Below, piece by piece: positions 20,868 to 30,567 of a stretch of DNA of 64,000 nucleotides; positions within the stretch are counted from its first letter, which is position 1; each line of letters starts with the position of its first letter. A program made the position numbers and the translations under genes. The notes beneath the pieces were generated by a model. It did not search any database and had not been told where the DNA came from. It saw only the letters and a list, made by a program, of their open reading frames with translations. The stretch lies in contig NC_041002.1 in the NCBI RefSeq assembly GCF_004193775.1, forward strand, positions 38,041,112-38,105,111, written 5' to 3'. This DNA comes from Glycine soja (taxonomy: Eukaryota > Streptophyta > Magnoliopsida > Fabales > Fabaceae).

Positions 20868-22577
20868 ATGGCCTCATCAAACTACTTGTTTCCCGAGGGA
20901 AATTCTATAAATAGACCTCCCATCTTTCATGGAGTGGGTTACCACTACTGGAAAACCCGCATGCAAATCTTTATAGAGGCAATAGATTTAAATATTTGGG
21001 AAGCCATAGAACAAGGACCTTATGTTCCCTCTATAATAGCCGGAAGTGCAACAATAGAAAAACCTAGAGCAGATTGGACTGAGGAAGAAAGAAGATTAGT
21101 ACAATATAATTTAAAGGCCAAAAATATTATTACATCTGCCTTAGGAATAGATGAATACTTTAGGGTTTCAAATTGTAAAAGTGCTAAGGATATGTGGGAT
21201 ACACTACAAGTAACACATGAAGGCACAACAGATGTTAAAAGATCTAGGATAAACACTTTAACTCGTGAATATGAACTTTTTAGGATGAATGTAAATGAAA
21301 GTATACAAGACATGCAAAAGAGGTTCACACACATAGTTAATCATCTTGCATCTCTAGGAAAAACTTTTCAAAATGAAGATCTAGTTAATAAAGTCTTAAG
21401 ATGTCTTAATAGAGAATGGCAACCAAAAGTAACAGCCATCACAGAATCTCAAGATTTATCTAGTATGTCTCTTGCTACATTATTTGGAAAATTGCAGGAG
21501 CATGAAATGGAATTACTAAGGTTAAATCAGCATGAAGAAACTGATAAGAAGAAGAAAGGTATCGCTCTTAAAGCATCATCTGCAATCCAAGAAGACAGTG
21601 ATAAAGAAGATTCAATTGACTTGGATAATGATGAAGATATTAGTCTGTTTGTAAAAAGATTCAACAAGTTCCTGAGAGTCAGAGGAAATCAAAAGCGACC
21701 CAATTTTAAACCTAAAAGAAAGACAAAAACTTCATCCTCTACTCTAAAATGCTTTGACTATAATCAACCTGGACATCTGAGGGTTGATTGTCCCATCTTC
21801 AAGAAAAAGATGGAGAAGTTTGAAAAGAAAAATATTAATGAAAAGAAATTGAAGAAAGCATACATTACATGGGATGAAAACGATATGGAATCTTCTGAAG
21901 ATTCAGAAAATGAAGAAATAAATCTCTGCCTTATGGCAAAAAGTTATGAAAGTGATGAAGAGGTAACATCTTCAAACAATTTATCTATTTCTTTTGATGA
22001 ATTGCAAGATGCATTTGCTGAGTTGCATAAAGAGTCAATTAAACTTGCAAAGTTAGTTTCATCTTCAAAGAAAACAATTTCAAATTTAGAAAATGAAATT
22101 TCAAAATTAAACAAAGAATTAGATCATCTTAGAAATGAAGTTTCAATGTCTAAACCAAATGAAAAAGTTCACATTTCTACTATTTCTGACAAGAAAATGT
22201 CAGATTCTTGCAGTTGTTGTGAAAAGTATGAAAAAGAAATCAAAGAATTGAAAAACTCTCTTGCAAAATTCTGTTATAGTAAAAATAATTTAGATGTCAT
22301 ATTAGGAAAACAAAGACATGTCTCCAATAAGGCTGGATTAGGATATAAATCTGAAAAACAACAAAAATTTCATAAAAACTTCTCTACTTCCACACAAAAA
22401 TATAATTCTAGTTCTATCACATGTTTTTACTGTGGAAGAAAAGGGCATGGCACATCTACATGCTATTTTAGAAGAAATTGTAACAATATTAAAATGATTT
22501 GGGTCCCAAAAGGATCCTTTATTCATACTAACACACAAGGACCCAATAAAGTTTGGGTACCTAAGTTACAACCTTGA
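20868..22577 (+). CDS. gag: Gag of element B, SIRE type, 569 aa
   Basis: This is an open frame from ATG 20868, 50 bp after the LTR. The N-terminal part (FHGVGYHYWKTRMQIFIEA) and capsid helices (to about residue 230) are of the copia gag type. A first zinc knuckle, CFDYNQPGHLRVDC, has Tyr at the usual second Cys. An acidic part and a long coiled coil follow (about 370-470, E/K/L-rich). A second knuckle-like CFYCGRKGHGTSTC comes near residue 525. Two zinc motifs separated by a long coiled coil suit the large gag of SIRE/Maximus elements. The stop at 22575 is followed by protease in a different frame, so fusion to pol would need a frame change. It forms the particle that packages the RNA. Confidence 0.93.
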   Translation: MASSNYLFPEGNSINRPPIFHGVGYHYWKTRMQIFIEAIDLNIWEAIEQGPYVPSIIAGSATIEKPRADWTEEERRLVQYNLKAKNIITSALGIDEYFRVSNCKSAKDMWDTLQVTHEGTTDVKRSRINTLTREYELFRMNVNESIQDMQKRFTHIVNHLASLGKTFQNEDLVNKVLRCLNREWQPKVTAITESQDLSSMSLATLFGKLQEHEMELLRLNQHEETDKKKKGIALKASSAIQEDSDKEDSIDLDNDEDISLFVKRFNKFLRVRGNQKRPNFKPKRKTKTSSSTLKCFDYNQPGHLRVDCPIFKKKMEKFEKKNINEKKLKKAYITWDENDMESSEDSENEEINLCLMAKSYESDEEVTSSNNLSISFDELQDAFAELHKESIKLAKLVSSSKKTISNLENEISKLNKELDHLRNEVSMSKPNEKVHISTISDKKMSDSCSCCEKYEKEIKELKNSLAKFCYSKNNLDVILGKQRHVSNKAGLGYKSEKQQKFHKNFSTSTQKYNSSSITCFYCGRKGHGTSTCYFRRNCNNIKMIWVPKGSFIHTNTQGPNKVWVPKLQP

Positions 22578-22582
22578 TTTTG

Positions 22583-23740
22583 TAGGAACCCTTGAGGAAA
22601 AAGTGGTACATAGATAGCGGTTGCTCAAAACATATGATGGGAGACAAATCAAAATTCACACATATCTCTCCCAAAAAAAGCGGACATGTAACTTATGGTG
22701 ACAACAACAAAGGTAGAATTCTTGGAGTTGGAAAAATAGGTACAAATGCTTCAACTTCCATTGAAAATGTTATACTTGTTGAAGGTCTTAAACACAGTCT
22801 GCTTAGTGTGAGTCAATTATGTGATAAAGGCTATCTGGTATCATTTGATTCTCAAAAGTGTGTCATTGAACATAAACATGATACGAATATAAAGCATATA
22901 GGGTTTAGAGTCAACAATGTTTACATGATAGACTTAAGTCAAAAACTAGATAGTAATCAATGTTTTCTTAGTAAAGATGATGATCCATGGTTGTGGCATA
23001 AACGGATTGCACATATAAACATGGAACACTTAAATAGATTAATATCAAAAGATTTAGTTGTTGGTTTACCAAAACTAAGATTTGAAAAAGATAGGCTATG
23101 TGATGCATGTCAAAAGGGAAAACAAACTAGAGTTTCTTTCAAATCTAAAAACATTGTTTCAACTACTCAACCCTTACAATTACTTCATATGGATTTGTTT
23201 GGTCCTTCCAGAATCATGAGTTTTGGAGGAAGTTACTATGCTCTTGTTATAGTTGATGACTATTCTAGATACACATGGACTCTTTTTATCACTCATAAGA
23301 ATGATGCATTTCAAGCTTTTAAAAAACTTGCAAAAATCATTCAAAATAAGAAAAATCTCAAGATTATATCTATTAGGAGTCGTCATGGGGGTGAGTTTGA
23401 AAATAAAGAATTTGAATTATTTTGTGATAAGCATGGGATTGAGCATAACTTTTCTGCACCAAGAACCCCTCAACAAAATGGTGTTGTTGAAAGGAAAAAT
23501 AGATCTTTGGAAGAGATTGCTAGAACTTTATTAAATGATACTTCTCTTCCAAAATATTTTTGGGCTGAAGCCGTTAACACTACATGCTACATTTTAAATA
23601 GGGCTTTAATAAGACCCATCTTAAAGAAAACTCCATATGAATTGTTCAATGGCAGAAAACCAAACATCTCACATCTTCATATCTTTGGTTGTAAATGTTT
23701 TGTATTGAATAATGGAAAAGATAACTTAGGAAAATTTTGA
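22583..23740 (+). pseudogene. pol: Pol of element B, part 1: protease and integrase
   Basis: The open frame starts at a TTG near 22592 just after an in-frame TAG, so it is the middle of pol, not a separate gene. It begins with the protease active-site patch WYIDSGCSKHMMGD. The HHCC zinc finger follows (HKRIAHINMEH, then CDACQKG, about residues 136-175), then the integrase core. The three catalytic positions are D201, residue 264 and E300. Residue 264 is Arg in SRHGGEFEN where the family has SDHGGEFEN, so the enzyme should be dead. A one-base insertion in a T run (about 23736-23740) ends the frame; the sequence then continues as [14 protein letters not shown] in the next frame. Confidence 0.92.
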
Positions 23741-25229
23741 TGCTAAGTCAGATGAAGGTATTTTCCTTGGATATTCTCTGCATAGTAAAGCTTATAGAAT
23801 ATATAATAAAAGAACAATGACAATCGAAGAATCTATACATGTTTCCATTGATGAGTCTAATGTCATTCTTCCAAGGAAGGATTTTTTAGATGATATTTCA
23901 GATTCCTTAGAAGATACACATATTCATGGAAATGACTCTAAAGAAAAAGATGAAGGAAGCAATGAAGATTCTCAAGTTAATGGAGATAGAGCAAATAATG
24001 AACTTCCTAGAGAATGGAAAGCCTCAAGAGATCATCCCCTCGACAACATTATTGGTGATATATCAAAAGGGGTAACAACTAGACATTCTCTTAAAGATTT
24101 ATGCAATAATATGGCTTTTGTATCTATGATTGAACCTAAAAATATAAAAGAAGCCATAATAGATGATAACTGGATCATTGCCATGCAAGAAGAACTGAAT
24201 CAATTTGAAAGAAATAATGTGTGGAAACTAGTAGAAAAACCTGAAAATTATCCTGTCATAGGAACAAAATGGGTTTTTAGAAATAAATTAGATGAACATG
24301 GCATAATTATTAGAAATAAGGCTAGGTTAGTAGCAAAAGGGTATAATCAAGAAGAGGGAATAGACTATGAAGAAACATATGCTCCAGTTGCAAGATTAGA
24401 AGCCATTAGAATGCTCTTAGCATATGCATCCATAATGAATTTTAAACTCTATCAAATGGATGTTAAAAGTGCTTTTCTAAATTGTTTAATTCAAGAAGAA
24501 GTATATGTTGAACAACCCCCAGGCTTTGAAATCCCGGATAAACCAAATCATGTTTATAAATTGCAAAAGGCTCTTTATGGTTTTAAACAAGCCCCTAGGG
24601 CTTGGTATGAACGCTTAAGTAATTTTCTTCTAGAAAAAGAATTCTCTACAGGTAAAGTGGATACCACATTGTTCATAAAGAGAAAGCATAATGATATTTT
24701 GTTGGTTCAAATATATGTTGATGATATAATTTTTGGATCCACTAATGATTCATTGTGCAAGGAGTTTTCCCTTGATATGAAAAGTGAATTTGAAATGTCA
24801 ATGATGGGAGAACTAAAGTACTTCCTGGGATTACAAATCAAGCAAACTCAAGAAGGTATATTCATCAATCAAGCCAAGTACTGCAAGGAATTAATCAAAA
24901 GATTTGGGATGGAAAGTGCAAAACACATGGCTACACCGATGAGCACTAGCTGTTACTTAGATAAAGATGAATCTGGTCAATCTATAGACATGAAACAATA
25001 TCGAGGTATGATCGGATCTCTTCTCTATTTATCTGCTAGTAGGCCTGATATTATGTTTAGTGTATGCATGTGTGCTAGGTTTCAATCCAACCCCAAACAA
25101 TCACATTTGAGTGCAGTTAAGAGAATCATGAGATATCTATTAGGTACAATAAATTTAGGATTATGGTATCCTAAGAACCCAACATGTAACTTAATAGGAT
25201 ATTCTGATTCTGACTTTGGCCGGATCTAA
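23741..25229 (+). pseudogene. pol: Pol of element B, part 2: integrase tail and reverse transcriptase
   Basis: This continues pol after the frameshift. The integrase C-terminal segment comes first, then an acidic linker (residues 25-75 of the 470-codon frame starting at 23817). The RT follows, with MDVKSAFLN near residue 215, [16 protein letters not shown] near 252 and catalytic YVDD at 300-303. RT motifs look intact. The frame ends at 25229 because of an extra G at about 25219, within GYSDSDF, the start of RNase H. It would copy the RNA genome into DNA. Confidence 0.93.
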
Positions 25230-25673
25230 AACTGATAGAAAAAGCACAAGTGGAACTTGTCAATTCATTGGATCCGCTCTTGTCTCATGGCATAGTAAGA
25301 AACAAAACAGTGTTGCTTTGTCCACTGCTGAAGCGGAATATATTTCTGTCGGCAGTTGTTGTGCACAAATTTTATGGATGAAGCAACAATTATCTGACTA
25401 TGGTATCCTTCTTGATCGTATACCTATTAGGTGTGATAATACTAGTGCCATAAATCTATCCAAAAACCTTGTTCAACACTCTAGAACCAAACATATAGAA
25501 ATTAGGCACCATTTTCTTATAGAGATCATGTCCTAAAGGGAGATTGTATATTAGAGTTTGTTGATACAAAGAATCAGCTTGCTGATATCTTTACAAAACC
25601 TCTCCCAAAAGAAATATTCTTTTCAATAAGAAGAGAATTAGGGCTTTTAGACCTTAGTGATTTGAATAGGTAA
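25213..25673 (+). pseudogene. pol: Pol of element B, part 3: RNase H
   Basis: The frame after the extra G gives [18 protein letters not shown], then VALSTAEAEYIS, then RCDNTSAINLSKN, then HSRTKHIEIRHHF, the copia RNase H pattern. Two further inserted bases near 25512 shift the frame again. The C-terminal part (VLKGDCILEFVDTKNQLADI and following) reads on to a TAA near 25671. The active-site residues around DSDF, E of AEAEYIS and D of CDNTSA are present. It would degrade RNA in the RNA-DNA hybrid; it is split by two indels. Confidence 0.88.
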
Positions 25674-26169
25674 TTTTTTTTATGAATGATTGATTGTGTT
25701 TTGATGAAGTATGACGCTTGTTTTGTTTAATTTAGTTTACTTTTCTTGTTATTATAATTAACTCTTAAAATAACATAAGTTTTTAGACTTAAGAAATAAG
25801 TTTTCTTTTAGGAAAAGGCTATTTTTTGTTATGGTAATCGATTACATGAATACTGTAATCGATTACACTAGAACAGATGGCCTGTAATCGATTACAGTAT
25901 TCATGTAATCGATTACCAGTAGGCTGCCTCCTCCTGTAATCGATTACCATTACTTGTAATCGATTACCACGCGTCCTGCTCTATAAATATCACGTTTTCA
26001 GAATCTCCTGCGCAGCCCCTTCCTCCTTGCGCCGTACCTCCATTCCCAAACCTCCAAACCTTCCTATCTCACTCATTTCTTCATCAAATCAACTCCCGTA
26101 AATTGCAATCTTCTTCTTTTTCATTTTTCTTTTGATTTCACCGATTAAAATCTGCAACAACTCCCTCAA
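25674..26169 (+). promoter_or_regulatory. Internal promoter candidate before the env-position ORF, with 36-bp inverted repeat
   Basis: The 500-bp gap between pol and the env-position ORF contains six GTAATCGATTAC palindromes (25832-25975). The first four form two arms (25832-25867 and 25883-25918) that are exact reverse complements over 36 bp, with a 15-bp spacer. A TATA box, CTATAAATA, follows at 25981-25989, about 180 bp before the ATG. The same parts, more degraded, occur in element A at 19625-19712 and 28822. A separate promoter for the downstream ORF is inference. Confidence 0.65.
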
Positions 26170-27303
26170 ATGGCAGAATCGTCAAAGAAACGAAAGGGTT
26201 CTTCCGCCTCCGCTTCGGCTTCAAGAGCTCATCGTTCTGGAGCCACTAGCGCATCCACAGCACCAATTCCACCCTCATTGTCCTTTTCCCCAGTGTTTTC
26301 TTCCGACGAACAGCAGAAACGGTACTCCAATCTTTTCTCATCTCGTTCCATTATCGACCCTAAGTTTATTGATATGGAATTCTTTTCTGCCGAAACCTTT
26401 GATTGCATTCAAGCCTTTCAGAACTTAGGTCTTCTACCTTTTATGTCATTCCAATTGCCTATTTATCCTGAATTGGTTAAAGCTTTTTATTGTAATCTTG
26501 AAATTCAGGACAACACTCTGATTTCTGAAATTTTTGGGATAAAAATGGTCATTGACCAGTCCCTTTTCCATGACTTAACCAAATTACCCAGTGACGGTGT
26601 ACCATTTGAAGGTACACTAAATGACGACTGGAAATTTGATTTCTCTGCCCATGATGCCCGCCAGTTGGTTTGCACCAACAATGCAGATATGACCGGACGT
26701 CTTCTTGTCGGGTCATTGGCTTTTGAAAGCCGCATCCTTCACTATTTAATTGTGCGTATTCTGCTTCCACGGTCTTCCAACCTTGCCCAGGTTTCTGAGG
26801 AAGATCTAATTATCATGTGGGCCTTTCATACAGGGCGTCAACTTGACTGGGCACACTTAGTCAGATATCGCATGCATAAGGCATTGCGATTAAATGCTCC
26901 ACTACCATATCCACAGCTTGTCACTCTCTTTTTCCGCCATTTTCAAATTCCTCTTGATTCTGAACCTTATGTTCCAATCAAGCGATCTTTTTTAATTGGT
27001 GCTGTTGTGATTGCTTCTTTTGGTTATCGCAAAGAGCGTGATGGCCCTTGGGTAAAAAAGGGTGTTCCACCTGCTGCTGATGAAGGCCACATACCAGTTG
27101 AAGATAATTCCACTCTTCTTCAAAGGCTTATGGACAAGTTTGATGGACTTCAGACTTTTGTTGGTGACAAGTTTGATGCCATGGAATTGCAAGTTGACAT
27201 GCGGTTCGATGCTATGGAATCAAGGATCACTAGGGTTGAAGAAGATGTCTCCTTCATCCGAACTTGCTTTGATCCACCACCACCGCCTCCTTCATCCTCT
27301 TAG
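26170..27303 (+). CDS. Env-position ORF of element B, 377 aa
   Basis: This intact frame lies between pol and the 3' LTR, where SIRE elements carry their so-called envelope-like gene. The N-terminus is Ser/Ala-rich and basic (about residues 1-45). A conserved core follows, with RYSNLFSSRSIIDPKFID and SDGVPFEGTLNDDWKFD, plus CTNNADMTGRLLVGSLAFES. The C-terminus (about 315-365) has a helical repeat, with DKFDGLQTFVGDKFDAMELQ, then a proline run PPPPPP. I see no signal peptide or clear transmembrane helix, so a true envelope role is doubtful. It resembles the domain called putative plant transposon protein. Element A carries a homologue (29010-30119). It is open although pol is broken. Confidence 0.85.
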   Translation: MAESSKKRKGSSASASASRAHRSGATSASTAPIPPSLSFSPVFSSDEQQKRYSNLFSSRSIIDPKFIDMEFFSAETFDCIQAFQNLGLLPFMSFQLPIYPELVKAFYCNLEIQDNTLISEIFGIKMVIDQSLFHDLTKLPSDGVPFEGTLNDDWKFDFSAHDARQLVCTNNADMTGRLLVGSLAFESRILHYLIVRILLPRSSNLAQVSEEDLIIMWAFHTGRQLDWAHLVRYRMHKALRLNAPLPYPQLVTLFFRHFQIPLDSEPYVPIKRSFLIGAVVIASFGYRKERDGPWVKKGVPPAADEGHIPVEDNSTLLQRLMDKFDGLQTFVGDKFDAMELQVDMRFDAMESRITRVEEDVSFIRTCFDPPPPPPSSS

Positions 27304-27696
27304 ATTATATGTTATTATTCTAACTTAGTTTTATTAGTAGTCAAATATTATTAGTACTTTGCTTTATCGCCGTGTATTTGGCTTTTTGTTCTAGTTATCG
27401 TAGTCTTGCACTATTATTATAATTCTCGCTTTTGTTTTGGTTAATTATGACGCTGTATGGATTTATTTCGATTTAATGGTTGGCTTTGTTTGGATATTTA
27501 TTGTGTTAATGTTTGGATATTGATTGTTTTGATCTACTTCTTTTTTATGTTGCCAAAGGGGGAGAGAACTTGGGAGAGCACATATGGGTTAGAAATCAAT
27601 TAGGCATACATGCCAAAAGATAGGGGGAGTAAGGGTTATGTGAACGTGCTATCATCTTGTATATAGCTTGTCTTGATTTCAGGTATTGTCATCATC
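27304..27696 (+). other. 3' untranslated region of element B
   Basis: This is AT-rich non-coding sequence between the env-position ORF stop and the polypurine tract. The phrase TTGCCAAAGGGGGAGAGAA (near 27551) resembles the polypurine tract and has a counterpart in element A near 30388, so it may be a second, upstream tract. Confidence 0.6.
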
Positions 27697-27710
27697 AAAA
27701 AGGGGGAGAT
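27697..27710 (+). other. Polypurine tract of element B
   Basis: AAAAAGGGGGAGAT directly precedes the 3' LTR start at 27711. It is the primer for plus-strand DNA synthesis. Confidence 0.9.
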
Positions 27711-28810
27711 TGTAGACAAAGGATCAAGCTGAATGTTTTGATGATGCCAAAGGATTACATGAATCATATGCTTCTCAAAGATTTACTCAAGACAAAGCAA
27801 TTAGAGATATTCAAGATGGATGATCAAGACAGTCTATAGAGTCTTAGAAAGGATATTAAATAAGAAGGGAATTCCAATTGAAGTAGCAAAAGGTTTGGCC
27901 AAGAATTTTAAGTTAAAAAGTCTTTTTCAACAAATTTACTCTCTGGTAATCGATTACCATAGGATGTAATCGATTACCAGTGGCCAAAACTGATTTACAA
28001 CAACTATTAAAACTTGAATTCAAAATTTGCACTGTGTAATCGATTACACATATATGGTAATCGATTACTAGCAGTTTCTGAACGTTTTAATTCAAATTTT
28101 AAAGCGTGTAATCGATTACACACATATTGTAATCGATTACCAGAGGAGTTTTTCAGAAAACATTCTCAACAGTCACATCTTTTGGTGTGGTTCTTGAATG
28201 GCTATCATAGGCCTATATATATGTGACTTGAGACACGGTTTTGGACAGAGTTTTCCAGAACAAAAAGGTCTTATCCTCTTAAAAAGCAAAATCGTTTTAT
28301 CCTCTTACAAATTCCTTGGCCAAATTATTTGTGATTCAATAAGGAATTATTTAAGTGCTCAAATTGTTAAATCTATCTCTTTCAAGAGAGCTTTCTTCTT
28401 CTCTTCTTCTTCATTCTGAAAAGGGATTAAGAGACCGAGGGTCTCTTGTTGTGAAAGAATTCTAAACACAAAGGAAGGGTTGTCCTTGTGTGTTTAGAAC
28501 TTGTAAAAGGAATTTATAAGATAGTGGAACTCTCAAGCGGGTTGCTTGGGGACTGGACGTAGGCACAAGGGTGTGGCCGAACCAGTATAAATCTGAGTTT
28601 GCATTTTCTCTTCCCTTAAACTCCTTTATTTATTATTGTTTTATATTTATATTCAAATTGTTCTATTTGAATCAATATTTAAGAAATTCATTATTAAGGG
28701 AATTTATAACTGGAATAGAAAGATAACTAGAATTTTTAATTGGGGAAATAAGTTGTGATATCTTAATTCAACCCCCCCTTCTTAAGATATCTGAGGCCAC
28801 TTGTCCAACA
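27711..28810 (+). repeat. 3' LTR of element B (1100 bp)
   Basis: It is the same length as LTR B1 and nearly identical. Palindromes, TATA box, leader hairpins and the conserved block are at the equivalent positions. The second hairpin (TTCTAAACACA.../...TGTGTTTAGAA) pairs better here than in B1. It is followed by the duplication GTCCC at 28811-28815. Confidence 0.95.
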
Positions 28811-28815
28811 GTCCC

Positions 28816-29009
28816 TGCTCCTATAAATTCAGATTTCAAAATCTGAAATCAGAAACCTCTCATTTCTCTCGCGAAACCCTCGTTCCCAAATTTTCTTTCT
28901 GGCATAACTTACTCATTTCTTATCCAAATCACTTCCCACAAAGCCCAAAATTCATCTTTTTTCATTCTCTTTCATTTCACCCGATTGAAATTTTGAATAA
29001 GTCTCTCAA
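28816..29009 (+). promoter_or_regulatory. Element A: TATA box and leader of the env-position ORF
   Basis: CTATAAATTC at 28821 matches the TATA box of element B at 25981, and the leader to ATG 29010 is similar in length and composition. The palindromes that belong upstream are now 9 kb away, left of element B. Confidence 0.6.
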
Positions 29010-30119
29010 ATGGCGGAACCATCAAAGAAGCGCCAAGGTTCTTCGAGTCGAAGCCAACGACATTTCGAGGCTCAGGATACTCTAATTCCTTCCTCCATTT
29101 CCTCATCCTCATTTTTCTCATTAGAAGAACAACATATACGGTACACAAACCTCTTCTCCTCTCGTTCTATCATAGACCCTAAGTTCATAGACATGGATTT
29201 CTTTTCTGATGAGAGTTTCAAATGCATTCAAGCATTTCAAAACTCAAATCTCATTCCCTTTATGTCTCTAAAACTGCCTGTGTATTCTGAATTGGTAAAA
29301 GCTTTTTATTCTAATCTTGAAATTCAAGAAAGTACCTTGATTTTAGAGGTTTATGGGATAAAGATGGTCATTGACCAATCCCTCTTCTATGATTTGACTC
29401 AATTGTCCAGCGAAGGTGTACCATTTGAAGGTACACTAGATGATGATTGGAAATTTGATTTTTCTATGCATGATGCCCGCCGGTTGGTTTGCACCAACCA
29501 AGCGGATATGACCGGAAGGCTGCTTGCCGGTTCTTTGGCTTCTGAAAGCCGCATCCTTCACTATCTTATTGTTCGTATCTTACTCCTAAGATCTTCAAAC
29601 CTTGCACAAGTTTCTGAAGAAGATCTTATAGTTATGTGGGCCTTTCATACCTACCGACAAATTGGTTGGGCACATTTAGTCCAGTAACGCATACATAAGG
29701 CATTGCGATTAAATGCTCCTTTACCATATCCACATTTAGTCACTCTTTTCCTTCAACATTTTAACATCCCTCTTGATTCTGAACCATATATTCCAATCAA
29801 CAGATCTTTCTTGATCGGTGCTGCTGTGGTTGCGTCCTTTGGTTACTGCAAAGAGCGTGATGGCTCTTGGGTAAAAAAGGGTGCTCAACCAAATGATGAT
29901 AAAGGACAATTACCAGTTGAAGGGGACTCTTCTCTCCTTCAAAGTATTTTGGACAAGTTCGATGGACTTCAAACCTATGTTGGTGAGAGGTTTGATGCTT
30001 TGGAACGACAAGTGGACATGCGATTCGATGCAATGGACTCAAGGATCACAAAGGTTGAGGAAGATGTCACCATCATTCGTGACTGCCTTGATTTACCTCT
30101 ACCACCACCATCAGTTTAG
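29010..30119 (+). pseudogene. Env-position ORF of element A, one nonsense codon
   Basis: This homologue of the 377-codon ORF of element B is about 370 codons long. The frame is unbroken except for a single TAA at 29685-29687, where element B has a Tyr codon (in HLVRYRMHK). All main blocks are present, including the basic N-terminus, SEGVPFEGTLDDDWKFD, CTNQADMTGRLLAGSLASES, and the C-terminal helical repeat ending in PLPPPSV. Protein-level similarity to B is high. It is notable that this ORF has one defect while gag is badly broken and pol is gone from this element. Confidence 0.88.
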
Positions 30120-30567
30120 ACATTATTATTATTATTAGATTTTGTTTCTAAAGCCTTGTATTTGGCTATATGCTTATGACATTTGAACACTTAGTATTTT
30201 TAATATTTGCTTAGTATGACTGAATATTTATGGTTTGTGATATATGACTATGTGGTTTGCATTTCAATTTAGTTTTATTCATGTCTTGCTTCATGTATGA
30301 TTTAGAATCTTTTATGGTTGTTTTACAAAGTATGCTTTATATATGTTTTAAATTATGTATGTTTTACGCACTTTGGCCTTTTTGATGTTGCCAAAGGGGG
30401 AGAGAAAAATGGGTATTTTATGAAATCAAGATTTTATTTTTTTTCAAAATTTTAAAATTAAGCATAAATTCAAAAAGAAAGGGGGAGAAAGGGATGAGTG
30501 AACTGTAGAACAAAAATTGTATGTACTCTCTTGATTTCAGGATTGTCATCATCAAAAAGGGGGAGAT
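30120..30567 (+). other. 3' untranslated region and polypurine tract of element A
   Basis: This is AT-rich sequence, with an upstream tract-like phrase GCCAAAGGGGGAGAGAAA near 30390 and a second AAAGGGGGAGAAAG near 30478. The true polypurine tract AAAAAGGGGGAGAT is at 30554-30567, directly before the LTR. Confidence 0.85.

Larger units (their letters stand above)
19718..28810 (+). mobile_element. Complete SIRE-like Ty1/copia retrotransposon B (9093 bp)
   Basis: It has two 1100-bp LTRs (19718-20817 and 27711-28810), a primer site, gag, pol, an env-position ORF and a polypurine tract. The target duplication GTCCC is at 19713-19717 and 28811-28815. The LTRs differ at roughly a dozen or slightly more positions by eye, a little over 1 percent, so insertion is fairly recent. 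Gag and the env-position ORF are open; pol has frameshifts and an integrase active-site change. The element sits inside element A, just upstream of A's env-position TATA box. Confidence 0.96.

Noticed and set aside
26170..27303. True viral envelope protein
   Set aside because: The position fits the so-called envelope-like gene of SIRE elements, but I see no signal peptide, transmembrane helix or cysteine pattern that would support an envelope glycoprotein.
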